DNA of 64,000 nucleotides from Lautropia sp. (lineage in GTDB: Bacteria > Pseudomonadota > Gammaproteobacteria > Burkholderiales > Burkholderiaceae_E): contig JAUNAC010000001.1 of the NCBI GenBank assembly GCA_030527825.1, positions 1 to 64,000 on the forward strand. The letters run 5' to 3'. The position numbers were made by a program, and so were the translations under genes. Below are positions 1-9,608 of the stretch, in pieces. Position 1 is the first letter of the stretch, and each line of letters begins with the position of its first letter. Below the pieces are notes generated by a model. That model was not told the origin of the DNA. It saw only the letters and a program-made list of their open reading frames with translations, and did not search any database.

Positions 1-147
1 CCCAGCACCTATCCCAAACGCCCACACTTATCGGCTGCTGATTTTTAAAGAACAATCTGCTGACAAGCCATTCGTCTCGTGCCTTGCGGCGTCTATCGGA
101 ACAACCTGTCTTTCGCCGAACTTCTGTGTCAGCAGCAGAGAAACGAG
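1..147 (-). promoter_or_regulatory. rRNA operon leader with boxA-type antitermination signal
   Basis: Read on the minus strand, this stretch ends with TTGTTCTTTAAAAAT (positions 41-55). It is followed by a GC-rich segment reading CAGCCGATAAGTGTGGGCG. This matches the boxA and pre-16S leader that precede 16S rRNA genes in Burkholderiales. The 16S gene itself must lie just left of position 1 and be transcribed leftward. No protein gene is credible here. Confidence 0.82.
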
Positions 148-176
148 ATTATGGGCATCGACATCATGAATGTCAA
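148..176 (-). promoter_or_regulatory. strong sigma-70 promoter of the rRNA operon
   Basis: On the minus strand a perfect -35 TTGACA (171-176) is separated by exactly 17 bases from a -10 CATAAT (148-153). Transcription would start near position 141 and run into the boxA leader. Strength, spacing and position all fit an rrn promoter. Confidence 0.85.
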
Positions 177-244
177 ACGCTTTCCAACCCCAAAGGCATT
201 GAAAACACCAAAACCCGACCACAACAGCCTACCCAAAAGCCCGA

Positions 245-267
245 AGACTGGCTCTACAGGCCAGTCT
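245..267. other. 8-bp inverted repeat upstream of the rrn promoter
   Basis: AGACTGGC and GCCAGTCT are perfect inverted arms separated by 7 bases. On the plus strand an AT-rich stretch with a T run (292-298) follows about 25 bases later, too far for a classical terminator. It could be a weak terminator or a protein site. Bases 268-452 otherwise hold nothing recognisable. Confidence 0.35.
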
Positions 268-452
268 AGCGATCAAATCTGTTTATTGTAATTTTTTTGT
301 AACTTATCGACCATTCGCGCCGCACCCTACCTGCTTGCTACTTTTGCATCCGACACCGTCCGTGGCCCGTAGGCTAGCCCTGTGGCAAACGCGTCGTCAC
401 AAAGCCCTTCTTTTACCCAGACTAACTCACGTTCACCCTACCGTTGCCTGGA

Positions 453-1247
453 TCACCGGTTCTTGAACACCGGCGGGCGCTTCTCCAGGAATGCATGCAT
501 CCCTTCTTTCTGATCTTCTGTTGCAAACAATGCGTGAAAGAGGCGCCGTTCAAAGCGCACCCCCTCCGATAAAGGCGTCTCATAGATGCGCTGAACACTT
601 TCCTTGATTGCAAGGACCGCCATTCTGGGCATTGCGGCGATTTCTGCAGCCACCTGCATGGCAGTGGACAGCATTTCATCCGCCGGAACCACGCGTGACA
701 CCAATCCTGCCCGCTCTGCCTCTTGAGCATCAATCATTCGCCCAGTCAATAGCCAGTCCATGGCCTTTGCCTTGCCGACGGCACGCGGCAGGCGCTGCGT
801 ACCCCCTGCCCCCGGCATGGTGCCAAGCCTGATCTCCGGTTGCGCAAACCGCGCATTGTCTGCCGCGATAATCAGATCGCACATCATGGCCAATTCGCAG
901 CCACCGCCCAAGGCGTACCCAGCTACCGCAGCAATTACAGGTTTCCGGATATCGCAGATAATTTCCCAGTTGCGCGTAATAAAGTCGCGCTGATAGGCGT
1001 CACCAAAGCCATATTCCTTCATGGCAGATATATCGGCCCCAGCAGCAAAAGCATGAGGCCCCCCTGTCACAACGATTGCCCCAATATCCGGATTTCGATC
1101 GAATGTCTGTAGCGCACCTCCCAGCGCATCCATGACGCTGTCATTCAGTGCATTGCGCCTGTCTGGGCGGTTGAACCGCACCAGCCCGACACGGCCCTGG
1201 GTTTCCGCTAGGACAACGCCACTGACTTCACTGTTCGGTTCACTCAT
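453..1247 (-). CDS. enoyl-CoA hydratase/isomerase (crotonase family)
   Basis: The 264-residue protein has the crotonase fold along its whole length and should hydrate trans-2-enoyl-CoA in a fatty acid or aromatic acid degradation route. The oxyanion-hole segment AGADISAM lies at residues 69-76. The GGGCEL loop contains Glu118, and PEIRLG contains Glu138, matching the two catalytic glutamates of true hydratases with the usual spacing of 20. The length is normal for single-domain members. It is divergent from the tct operon with a 250-base gap, so it may be the last gene of its unit. The precise acyl-CoA substrate cannot be told from sequence; PaaF- or FadB-like roles are equally possible. Confidence 0.9.
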   Translation of the reverse strand: MSEPNSEVSGVVLAETQGRVGLVRFNRPDRRNALNDSVMDALGGALQTFDRNPDIGAIVVTGGPHAFAAGADISAMKEYGFGDAYQRDFITRNWEIICDIRKPVIAAVAGYALGGGCELAMMCDLIIAADNARFAQPEIRLGTMPGAGGTQRLPRAVGKAKAMDWLLTGRMIDAQEAERAGLVSRVVPADEMLSTAMQVAAEIAAMPRMAVLAIKESVQRIYETPLSEGVRFERRLFHALFATEDQKEGMHAFLEKRPPVFKNR

Positions 1248-1494
1248 CTGTTCACCCGGTAAAAACTAGACAACGATGGCCGGCCTGCGCCCTGCAGAAT
1301 TTTGATTCTTGCATCCACGTCATACCCCGAATATTCGGAAAACCCCTAAGGCGACAGCCCGTGCATCACCGCACAAACAGGCCATGTGATCGTTAAACTG
1401 ATACCGTTAATAAAGGAACCATACGGCACATCTCAGGTTCAGTCTGCATTGCACACTCCACCACCGATGCACCGCCAAGATCAGGAGACCATTC

Positions 1495-2673
1495 GTGGCA
1501 ACCGACGCGAAACTGCATTTACCCAACAGTGACAACAGCCTCCCCATGAGCCTGACGCTTGCTGAAAAGGTACGAGTGACAGGCAGGAAATTCCGGCCAT
1601 CCTCCACAAAAGGAGATCCAGATCCTCAGACGAATCCCGTCATCACAAAGAATGAGCGCAGGGTTCGCGGTTCGCTGCGGCAATCCTTGTCGACAGTGGT
1701 GGCAACCACAATAACTTTATGTTTCGCTGCCCATGTCCATGCCGAAGAGCCGCGGCGGCCGACCTGTATTGCTCCCGCACAACCTGGCGGAGGTTTCGAC
1801 CTGACCTGCCGCCTGGCACAGGGCGGCCTGAAGGAGAGTGGCCAACTTCATCGCCCCATGCGCATCGTGTATATGCCGGGAGGAGTTGGTGCGGTCGCGT
1901 ACAACACAGTCGTCGCCCAGCGCCCTTCTGATGGCGGAACCATTGTTGCATTTTCCGGCGGGTCACTGCTAAACCTTTCTCAAGGCAAATTTGGCCGCTA
2001 TTCCGCTCATGATGTACGTTGGCTTGCCGCAATCGGAGCGGACTACGGCGTGGCCATTGTGCGCGACGACTCCCCTTACCAGAATCTTGGTGAATTAATG
2101 ACTGCCCTCAAAAAGGATCCCGGCAGCATTGTGTTCGGAACGGGGGGAACGATTGGCAGCCAGGACTGGATGAAGGCTGCTCTGACGGCTCGAGCCGCAG
2201 GAGTCGATTACCGAAAAATTCGTTTTGTTGCCTTTGAAGGAGGAGGTGAAGGCATTACGGCGCTGCGCGGCAATCACATTCAGGCCTATATGGGGGACGC
2301 AGCGGAAGCCGCTACCATGCTGGAGGGAGGCGCCCCTATTCGCGTGCTTGCGGTCTATCACCATGAACGTCTGCCGGGACGACTGAAAGATACCCCCACC
2401 GCAAAAGAACAAGGCTATGACATCGAATGGCCCATCATCAGAGGGTTTTATGTTGGCCCGAAAGTGTCTGACGAGGATTATCGATGGTGGCAGGCCGCAT
2501 TTGAAAAAATGCTTAAGAGTGATGGATTCATCCGACTACGCAAGCAACAAGGGCTATTCCCTTTTGAACTAGAAGGCGAAAAGCTTGATGCGTATGTACA
2601 GGAGCGGGTGCAGCATTACACCGAGCTGGCAACATCATTCGGGCTGATCCTGCCCAAGAGCGCCCATGAGTAA
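1495..2673 (+). CDS. tctC: TctC-type solute-binding protein of a tripartite tricarboxylate transporter
   Basis: This is the periplasmic binding protein of a TTT carrier, which captures a carboxylate and delivers it to TctA/TctB. The body begins with the family pattern of a short strand followed by PGGGFDLTCR, then the MPGGVGAVAYN and FGTGGTIGSQDW regions typical of Bug/TctC proteins. A signal peptide is visible with its hydrophobic core at residues 67-80 and an AHA-type cleavage site near 83. The GTG at 1495 has a good CAGGAGA ribosome site 7 bases upstream, but it leaves an unusually long n-region of about 60 residues, so an internal start is possible. The gene overlaps tctB by 8 bases. The ligand is not predictable. 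Confidence 0.88.
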   Translation: MATDAKLHLPNSDNSLPMSLTLAEKVRVTGRKFRPSSTKGDPDPQTNPVITKNERRVRGSLRQSLSTVVATTITLCFAAHVHAEEPRRPTCIAPAQPGGGFDLTCRLAQGGLKESGQLHRPMRIVYMPGGVGAVAYNTVVAQRPSDGGTIVAFSGGSLLNLSQGKFGRYSAHDVRWLAAIGADYGVAIVRDDSPYQNLGELMTALKKDPGSIVFGTGGTIGSQDWMKAALTARAAGVDYRKIRFVAFEGGGEGITALRGNHIQAYMGDAAEAATMLEGGAPIRVLAVYHHERLPGRLKDTPTAKEQGYDIEWPIIRGFYVGPKVSDEDYRWWQAAFEKMLKSDGFIRLRKQQGLFPFELEGEKLDAYVQERVQHYTELATSFGLILPKSAHE

Positions 2674-3103
2674 TCGTAGCCTGGGCCTTGGCGCAGTAAC
2701 GGCTGCCATTCTGATGGCATGGAATGCCTACGGACTGCATACGCCGTTTTCCTATGAACCATTAGGGCCACGTGCATTTCCTATGTCGGTTGCACTCATT
2801 ATGGGGCTCTGTGGACTGAAGTTGCTCGTTGAGGGAGAAGGCAGGAGCCCCGCCAATCCGCCCGGGGCTAACTGGCGGATTGCGGCAATGATTATCGTAT
2901 TGGTAGGCTATGCGCTTTCCTTCGAGCGACTGGGTTTTATCATCGGCACAACCATCATGACAACACTGGTTGGCAAAATATTTGGCGGCCATTGGCTCAA
3001 GTCTGCAATAGCGGGCCTGCTTGGCAGCTTCCTGCTCTTTTTTCTGTTTGACCGGGCGCTGGATGTTGTTCTGCCTGTCGGCCTTTTGGGAGAATGGCTA
3101 TGA
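2666..3103 (+). CDS. tctB: TctB-type small membrane subunit of the tricarboxylate transporter
   Basis: The 145-residue protein has four hydrophobic segments in the TctB arrangement: an N-terminal helix, a helix following the PRAFP motif, and two helices near the C-terminus. The motif GPRAFP near residue 34 is characteristic of the family. It works with TctA in the inner membrane. The start codon overlaps the end of tctC and the 3' end overlaps tctA, so the three genes are translationally coupled. Confidence 0.88.
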   Translation: MSNRSLGLGAVTAAILMAWNAYGLHTPFSYEPLGPRAFPMSVALIMGLCGLKLLVEGEGRSPANPPGANWRIAAMIIVLVGYALSFERLGFIIGTTIMTTLVGKIFGGHWLKSAIAGLLGSFLLFFLFDRALDVVLPVGLLGEWL

Positions 3104-4605
3104 GCGACGTACTTGCACAACTGGGGCAAGGTTTTTCTGTTGCCCTGTCTCCCTTGAATCTGGGTGTGGCAGCAGCAGGGTCTTTTTTTGGCACCGTGGT
3201 GGGAGTTCTCCCTGGTCTGGGACCAATCAATGGCGTAGCCATGCTCATTCCGATTGCTTTCGCCATGAACCTCCCTCCCGAGACCGCGCTCATCCTACTG
3301 GCGGCAGTCTATGTGGGCGCCGAATATGGAGGACGCATTACATCCATCCTAATCAACGTTCCAGGGGACGCAGCGGCCGTGATGACGACCCTGGATGGCT
3401 ATCCACTGGCGCGTCAAGGCATGGCCAGCGTAGCACTGTCACTCTCTGCGTGGGCATCCTTTGTTGGCTCCTTGCTAGCGTTCTTCGGCATCGTCGTTTT
3501 CGCGCCAATACTGGCAACCTGGGCTCTTGCATTTGGTCCGGCAGAGTATTTCGTACTGATGGTTTTTGCCTTCTGCTGTCTGACAGGGCTCCTTGGGCAC
3601 GATCCCATCAAAGGCATACTTGCAACCAGCATTGGTCTGGCCATCTCCACGGTTGGAGTCGACGCCAATTCCGGTATCTACCGTTTCACATTTGACTCGC
3701 CCAATCTGTCTGATGGCATTGATTTTGTGGTGGTGGTCATCGGTCTCTTTGCCATCAGCGAAATGCTACATATGTTGGAGCAACTGATTGCAGGTATTTC
3801 TGTCTCGGTACCAACCAGCAGCCGGAAACTGTTCAACACAGAGGAGCTACGCTTTACATTCCCAAGCGTCATTCGCAGCAGTCTTACCGGGTTTGGTCTG
3901 GGTGTATTACCTGGAGCAGGCGCCAGCGTGGCATCGGCGATTGCTTATGCCAATGAGAAGCGCCTGACAGAGCGGAAAGACCCCAATGCCAAATTCGGGC
4001 AGGGGGACATGCGGGGACTAACAGCACCTGAATCGGCAAACAATGCGGCAGCGATCGGTTCTTTCATTCCAATGCTCACCCTAGGGGTGCCCGGCTCAGG
4101 AACCACAGCGGTAATGATGGGCGCGCTAACGCTCTATAACATCACACCTGGTCCCCTGTTATTTGATGCGCAACCTCACCTAGTCTGGGGATTAATCGCC
4201 TCCCTAGCAGTTGCCAACGTGATGTTGTTCATTATGAATGTCCCCATGGTACGAATATTTGCCAGTATTCTTTCGATTCCTCCCTGGCTGCTGGTACCGG
4301 GCATCGTTTGCGTCAGCGTGATCGGCGTCTACTCGATCAACTCCACCGAATTCGACCTGCTTCTCATGCTCGGTATCGGCGTGCTCGGTTATTTTTTGCG
4401 TAAGGCTGGAGTACCCGTAGCGCCGATGATTCTTGGTGTAGTTCTCGGAGGACTGATGGAACAGAACCTGCGCCGGGCACTGGCCATCTCAAACGGAGAT
4501 GTCCGCATCCTCTTCAGCAGCCCGGTCACGATAGGATTCTGGCTATTAGCCATTGCCGTGTTCCTCGCCCCTCCCTTGTATCGACGTTGGCGCACAGCTC
4601 GATGA
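3094..4605 (+). CDS. tctA: TctA-type large membrane subunit of the tricarboxylate transporter
   Basis: The 503-residue integral membrane protein is the transport channel of the TTT system. It shows the family signatures GVLPGLGPINGVAM near residue 45, the YGGRITSILINVPGDAAA region near residue 90, and a second copy of the inverted motif, LGVLPGAGASVASAIAY near residue 270. About a dozen hydrophobic segments cover the protein. Length is normal. It is the last gene of the tctC-B-A operon, overlapping tctB by 10 bases. Confidence 0.92.
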   Translation: MAMSDVLAQLGQGFSVALSPLNLGVAAAGSFFGTVVGVLPGLGPINGVAMLIPIAFAMNLPPETALILLAAVYVGAEYGGRITSILINVPGDAAAVMTTLDGYPLARQGMASVALSLSAWASFVGSLLAFFGIVVFAPILATWALAFGPAEYFVLMVFAFCCLTGLLGHDPIKGILATSIGLAISTVGVDANSGIYRFTFDSPNLSDGIDFVVVVIGLFAISEMLHMLEQLIAGISVSVPTSSRKLFNTEELRFTFPSVIRSSLTGFGLGVLPGAGASVASAIAYANEKRLTERKDPNAKFGQGDMRGLTAPESANNAAAIGSFIPMLTLGVPGSGTTAVMMGALTLYNITPGPLLFDAQPHLVWGLIASLAVANVMLFIMNVPMVRIFASILSIPPWLLVPGIVCVSVIGVYSINSTEFDLLLMLGIGVLGYFLRKAGVPVAPMILGVVLGGLMEQNLRRALAISNGDVRILFSSPVTIGFWLLAIAVFLAPPLYRRWRTAR

Positions 4606-4780
4606 CTTCTCTGGCGGCAGGATTCTTCCTGAGGGGTCTACCGCCCCCTATCCGCGACAGGCTGACATACATGGTCACCCGTAGCCCGTGCAGTAGAGCC
4701 CACTCTGCCATAATAGACGTAGTGCAGACTACCTAGCCTTCCCGACAGACCAAGTCGACGGCATTCGGAACAGGAACAAT

Positions 4781-6727
4781 ATGAAAGATATTCATTATTC
4801 AATTTTCCCGATCGCCCCGGGAGCGCATCTGTTTGAAGTATCAATATGGATTGCTCACCCAGATGTCGGTGGCCAAGTATTGATGCTACCCGTCTGGATA
4901 CCAGGAAGCTATCTTGTCCGAGAGTTTTCCCGTCACTTGGACAGAGTATCTGCCTGGTCCTTTCCGAAAGCACCCAAGTCTTTTCACAGCATCCCGGAAA
5001 AAAACCCGAAGCGACCTGAGTCGACCGGCGTGGCCCTTGGCATTCGCAAGACATCAAAAAACACCTGGCAATGTGATCCTGCTGTTGACCCTAGCCACGG
5101 ACTATTGATCCGCTATAACGTTTATGCTTGGGATTTATCCGTACGCGCTGCTCATTTGGACACAACGCATGGTTTTTTCAACGGCAGCAGTGTGTTTTTA
5201 GCCGTGCAAGGCCAGGAAATGCATCCATGCTCGGTAGATATTTTTCCTCCCAATGGGATTGCCTATGAACACTGGCGTGTAGCCACGACCCTTCCCAGAG
5301 AACTTGAGCAACAGCCATCATCTCGTCGCTCCAACAGCCAGCGTCAACGCAAAACATCCTCTCGTGAGGGGCAATCTGAAACTTATCTGTTCGGCCGCTT
5401 TCAGGCAGCGAACTATGATGAGCTGATTGATCATCCGGTAGAGATGGGCAATTTTCAGATTGCTCACTTTGATGTAGGCGGCTGCCGCCACGATATTGTA
5501 ATAACGGGTCGTTCCATCGTAGATTTTGAGCGTCTTATAAAAGATGTACGCGCGATCTGCGCCACCGAGATCTCCCTATTTGATCCTGTGGGGAAAAAAG
5601 CACCTGTACATCGGTATTTATTTATGATCATGGTGGTGTCCGACGGTTACGGCGGTCTGGAGCATCGTTCAAGCACTGCGCTGATTTGCTCGCATGATGA
5701 TCTGCCCTGGCCAGGGATGAAGGGAACGCCCGAAGGTTACCGGACATTTATGGGGTTAGTCAGTCACGAGTATTTTCACACCTGGCACGTAAAACGCATC
5801 AAGCCATCCCGTTTCGCGCCTTACGATCTGAATCGTGAGGTTTACACAGACCTGCTTTGGATTTTTGAAGGCTTCACTTCTTATTATGATGATCTGACGC
5901 TGATCCGATCGGGCGTGATTGATCTACCCAGCTATTTGAAGATGCTATCGCAAAGTATTCAGCGGGTTGCCATGAATCCCGGAAGGCACCTGGCAAGTGT
6001 AGCGGAGTCCAGTTTTGATGCCTGGATAAAATATTACCGTCCAGACGAAAATACTGCCAATGCCATTCCCAGCTATTACGTCAAAGGCGCGCTGGTTGCC
6101 CTTTGTCTTGACCTGACTATTCGTCAGCGTACCCGGGGACGACGCTCTCTAGATGATGCGATGCGGCTGCTATGGCAGAGATTTGGCCAGCACTTCTATG
6201 ATGCTGGCCAAACAGGCAAAGGGCTTGATGAATCGCAGCTGCCAACGGTCATCCAGGAAGCGACTGGGCTAGATCTCCGCCGCCAGATCAGGGCCTGGGC
6301 TTACGGCACCGAAGATCTTCCGCTGGCCAGACTGTTAAAACCGATGGGATTAAGCCTAATACAGGAAAATCCAGAGACCATTCAGGTTTCTCTGGGCATA
6401 CGCACAGGAGTCCAGGACGGTGAGTTGACCATTTTTGGGGCTGAACGGGATGGGCCGGCAGCACGAGCCGGTTTGTCTGCTGGCGACCGGCTCGTAGCGA
6501 TTGATGGTCTACGCTGTACGGAAAGCAGGATGAAGTCACTACTGTCCCGACATTTGCCGGGACAGCAAGTGGTGATCACAGCATTTCGCCGTGATGAGCT
6601 GTTCACGACCACTGTCGAATTTACAGAAGCGGCAAGAACACCTCAACTAGTTGCTCATACACAGGTCAATGCACTGCGAAATGCATGGCTGGGAACCAAG
6701 AGCAAGCCCCACCAGCACACACGCTGA
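4781..6727 (+). CDS. M61-family glycyl aminopeptidase with C-terminal PDZ domain
   Basis: The 648-residue protein is a zinc metallopeptidase of family M61. The catalytic signature HEYFHTWHVKRIKP (HExxH) begins near residue 330, and the WIFEGFTSYYDDL block about 40 residues further supplies the third zinc ligand glutamate. A PDZ domain occupies roughly residues 540-620 (GPAARAGLSAGDRLVAIDG). There is no signal peptide, so a cytoplasmic role in cleaving glycine-rich peptides is likely. It starts at an ATG with AGGAAC upstream and stands alone, convergent with trpC. A segment near residues 180-200 is unusually rich in Ser, Arg and Gln and may be a lineage-specific loop. Confidence 0.9.
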   Translation: MKDIHYSIFPIAPGAHLFEVSIWIAHPDVGGQVLMLPVWIPGSYLVREFSRHLDRVSAWSFPKAPKSFHSIPEKNPKRPESTGVALGIRKTSKNTWQCDPAVDPSHGLLIRYNVYAWDLSVRAAHLDTTHGFFNGSSVFLAVQGQEMHPCSVDIFPPNGIAYEHWRVATTLPRELEQQPSSRRSNSQRQRKTSSREGQSETYLFGRFQAANYDELIDHPVEMGNFQIAHFDVGGCRHDIVITGRSIVDFERLIKDVRAICATEISLFDPVGKKAPVHRYLFMIMVVSDGYGGLEHRSSTALICSHDDLPWPGMKGTPEGYRTFMGLVSHEYFHTWHVKRIKPSRFAPYDLNREVYTDLLWIFEGFTSYYDDLTLIRSGVIDLPSYLKMLSQSIQRVAMNPGRHLASVAESSFDAWIKYYRPDENTANAIPSYYVKGALVALCLDLTIRQRTRGRRSLDDAMRLLWQRFGQHFYDAGQTGKGLDESQLPTVIQEATGLDLRRQIRAWAYGTEDLPLARLLKPMGLSLIQENPETIQVSLGIRTGVQDGELTIFGAERDGPAARAGLSAGDRLVAIDGLRCTESRMKSLLSRHLPGQQVVITAFRRDELFTTTVEFTEAARTPQLVAHTQVNALRNAWLGTKSKPHQHTR

Positions 6728-6797
6728 CGTTTCAATAGGCCAATATACAGCCGGTCGGTCAGCTTGACTTCGTGCAGTACGATGCTGATCTGCGTCC

Positions 6798-7628
6798 TCA
6801 CGCCATTCCACCCAACCAGCCGGCTAGCGCCAGACCAGGGTCTGGCGCCCGCATCAATGCTTCACCAACTAGAAAGGCATGTATTCCGCCTGCACGCAGG
6901 TTTCGTATATCCTCAGGTCCCCAAATGCCACTTTCTGATATGGTGATACGATCCGCCGGTAAGCGGCTCTGCAGACTCAATGTAGTATTAAGCGTGACAC
7001 TGAAATCGTGTAGGTTGCGATTGTTGATACCAATAAGCGGCGTGTCGATTCGCAAAGCCCGATCCAGTTCCGCGTCATCGTGGACCTCAACCAAAACGTC
7101 CAATCGATTTTCGTGCGCACAGGATGTAAGCTCTGCCATCTGACTATCTGACAATGCGGCCACGATCAACAACACACAATCAGCCCCAATGGCAGCAGCC
7201 TCCAGTATCTGCCATGGATCTATGGTGAAGTCCTTGCGCAGTATCGGCAGTGGCACACCAGAGCGCACTTGGCGCAGAACATCATCATGCCCCTGAAAGT
7301 ACTGTTGATCCGTCAACACCGAAAGACAGGTAGCTCCTCCTTGCTCGTAGCTCCGCGCAAAGGCTACAGGCTCAAAATCAGGACGGATAACCCCTTTACT
7401 GGGACTTGCCTTCTTGATTTCAGCGATGACCGCCGGCTGGCTGGCTGCATCTCTCTTGGCTTTGCTGACACACGTCTGGATGGCGTGGGCAAAACCTCGT
7501 GGAGGGTCATTTCGCAGTCTTTCCGCGACGTAACGCTGCAGTGCTGCCTCCCCATAATGTGCCCGAGACTGTGCGATTTCGACCCGTTTGGTGTCGAGAA
7601 TTTTTTCAAGTATGGTAGGAATTTTCAT
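6798..7628 (-). CDS. trpC: indole-3-glycerol-phosphate synthase
   Basis: TrpC closes the indole ring in tryptophan synthesis, converting carboxyphenylamino-deoxyribulose phosphate to indole-3-glycerol phosphate. The sequence has the expected opening [11 protein letters not shown], the substrate lysine in [16 protein letters not shown], the LRKDF motif, the IGINNRNL motif and the ISESGI phosphate loop near the end. I chose the ATG at 7628, which is preceded by GAGGGG at 8 bases; a GTG two codons upstream is also possible. It is the last gene of trpG-trpD-trpC and lies 20 bases after trpD. Confidence 0.95.
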   Translation of the reverse strand: MKIPTILEKILDTKRVEIAQSRAHYGEAALQRYVAERLRNDPPRGFAHAIQTCVSKAKRDAASQPAVIAEIKKASPSKGVIRPDFEPVAFARSYEQGGATCLSVLTDQQYFQGHDDVLRQVRSGVPLPILRKDFTIDPWQILEAAAIGADCVLLIVAALSDSQMAELTSCAHENRLDVLVEVHDDAELDRALRIDTPLIGINNRNLHDFSVTLNTTLSLQSRLPADRITISESGIWGPEDIRNLRAGGIHAFLVGEALMRAPDPGLALAGWLGGMA

Positions 7629-7647
7629 AAACACAGCCCCTCTGTGC

Positions 7648-8676
7648 TCAGGTAAACGAACGCGTTACCTGCACAAACTCATTGAGCTTGTTCCTCGCGG
7701 CTCCTGAAGCCAGCACCTCCTGGGCCAGCTTCATGCCGTCAGCCATCGAGTCTGCCACATTGCAGCAGTAGAGCGCAGCACCGGCATTCAGCGTAACGAT
7801 GTCACGGGCTGGCCCGGAGGTATTCTCCAGAACGCTCAGCAATACCTCCCGCGATTCTTCGGCGCCCGCCACCCTAAGCTGGCGACTGGAAACCATGCTG
7901 AAACCAAAGTCTTCCGGATGAATGCTGTATTCACGAATCTGGCCATCGCGCAGCTCTCCCACCAGAGTCTTGGCGCCCAGCGAGATTTCATCCATACCGT
8001 CCATACCATGCACTGCCAGCACCCGCTCGGCCCCAAGCTGTTTCATTACCCGTACAAAAATGCCAACCAGATCCGGATGGAATACACCCAGCAGGTTGTT
8101 GGGTGCCGAAGCCGGATTAGTGAGCGGGCCCAGAATATTGAACAGGGTTCGGACACCCAGCTCACGCCGCACGGATGCGAGATTTTTCATGGCTGGGTGG
8201 TGGTTTTGTGCGAACATGAACCCGATACCGCACCTGGCAATGCACTCCGACACCTGCTCACTGGTCAGCATGATGTTCGCGCCCAATGCCTCCAGAACAT
8301 CTGCCGCGCCCGATTTTGACGATACGCTGCGATTGCCGTGCTTGGCCACCGCCCCTCCGGCCGCGGCCACGACAAACATGGTGGTGGATGAAATATTAAA
8401 GGTATGCGCCCCGTCGCCACCGGTGCCCACAATGTCGATGAAATTGTCACGATCGGCCACATGGACGGGCACGGCGAACTGCCGCATCACTTCTGCTGCG
8501 GCCACGATTTCACCGATGGACTCTTTTTTCACCCGCAATCCGATCAAGAGGGCTGCGCTCATGACGGGAGAAACCTCTCCCTTCATGATCATGCGTATCA
8601 AATGGAGCATTTCATCATGAAAGATTTCCCGGTGCTCGATGACGCGCTGAAGCGCTTCCTGTGGAGAGATGCTCAT
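7648..8676 (-). CDS. trpD: anthranilate phosphoribosyltransferase
   Basis: TrpD transfers phosphoribose from PRPP to anthranilate. The 342-residue length is standard. The PRPP-binding block [15 protein letters not shown] occurs near residue 85, [21 protein letters not shown] follows about 30 residues later, and the [11 protein letters not shown] block is near residue 180. The gene sits between trpG and trpC on the same strand in the usual order, with a gap of 94 bases to trpG. Confidence 0.96.
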   Translation of the reverse strand: MSISPQEALQRVIEHREIFHDEMLHLIRMIMKGEVSPVMSAALLIGLRVKKESIGEIVAAAEVMRQFAVPVHVADRDNFIDIVGTGGDGAHTFNISSTTMFVVAAAGGAVAKHGNRSVSSKSGAADVLEALGANIMLTSEQVSECIARCGIGFMFAQNHHPAMKNLASVRRELGVRTLFNILGPLTNPASAPNNLLGVFHPDLVGIFVRVMKQLGAERVLAVHGMDGMDEISLGAKTLVGELRDGQIREYSIHPEDFGFSMVSSRQLRVAGAEESREVLLSVLENTSGPARDIVTLNAGAALYCCNVADSMADGMKLAQEVLASGAARNKLNEFVQVTRSFT

Positions 8677-8770
8677 GGTGGCTATGTAACTGTATAAAAA
8701 GAGGCAAGGCGACGGGAGACGGTGCCAGCGCCGACAACCGGCGGCAGAGACACTGCGCGGTAACGGCCGT

Positions 8771-9349
8771 TCAGTTTTGACGCGCCAGAAAGATTTTCAA
8801 CATGTCATAGCCATGTTCACTTTCGATGGACTCAGGATGAAACTGCACACCCTCGACGCTCAACTGACGGTGGCGCAGTCCCATGATTTCGCCATCAGCA
8901 CTCCAGGCAGTTACTTCCAGACTATCGGGCACAGAATCAGGAGCAACGACCAGGGAGTGATAGCGCACGACCTTGAAGCGCTCGGGCAGTCCAGCGAAGA
9001 CACCCTTGCCGTTGTGCAGAACGTCATCATGCTTGCCATGCATGACCCGCCTGGCGCGAACCACCTGTCCTCCGTAAGCCTGCCCAATGGCCTGATGCCC
9101 CAGACAAACCCCCAGAATGGGCAATTGACCGGCAAAGGCACGGATACTCTCCAATGTAATACCAGCACCGTCCGGATCGCCCGGGCCGGGAGAGAGCACC
9201 AGATGCGAAGGGGCCAGCCGGCGGATTTCTTCCAGGCCAATGGCGTCGCTACGGTAGGTCACCACATCCGCTCCCAACTCGCCTAGATACTGGACGATGT
9301 TGTAGGTAAACGAATCATAGTTGTCGATCATCAGAACTTTGGCGGACAT
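8771..9349 (-). CDS. trpG: anthranilate synthase glutamine amidotransferase subunit
   Basis: TrpG supplies ammonia from glutamine to TrpE. It is a class I amidotransferase: the nucleophile is the cysteine in [10 protein letters not shown] near residue 82, and the His-Glu pair is in VQFHPESI near residue 170. The ATG at 9349 gives the family start [17 protein letters not shown]; the longer reading frame upstream has no family similarity. In related genomes trpE lies directly upstream of trpG, but here trpE is 4.3 kb away, so trpG-D-C needs its own promoter somewhere in 9350-9600. Confidence 0.94.
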   Translation of the reverse strand: MSAKVLMIDNYDSFTYNIVQYLGELGADVVTYRSDAIGLEEIRRLAPSHLVLSPGPGDPDGAGITLESIRAFAGQLPILGVCLGHQAIGQAYGGQVVRARRVMHGKHDDVLHNGKGVFAGLPERFKVVRYHSLVVAPDSVPDSLEVTAWSADGEIMGLRHRQLSVEGVQFHPESIESEHGYDMLKIFLARQN

Positions 9350-9608
9350 GACAATCCTGTAAGGTTCCCGGAACGGAAGAGGCAAGTGTTGTGGCCAGCG
9401 CCATGGACCCATGTCTTTCGAACAGCCACGCACCAGCACAGGCCGATAGTGTACCGTTCACCCCGACCATTGGCAGCCTCACACCGGTGTCTGCATCGCC
9501 CATTGTGACACACTAAGCATGCCGGGCGCGCTTCACATCATCCGGGAAAACCGCGAAAATGCCTGACCCTGGCCAAAAACCCGCCTGGCAGACTGGCTAT
9601 GCCAGGAA

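Noticed and set aside
6827-6848. A perfect 10-bp inverted repeat with a 2-base centre near the trpC 3' end
   Set aside because: It lies inside trpC coding sequence and no T tract follows, so a terminator or operator role is not supported.
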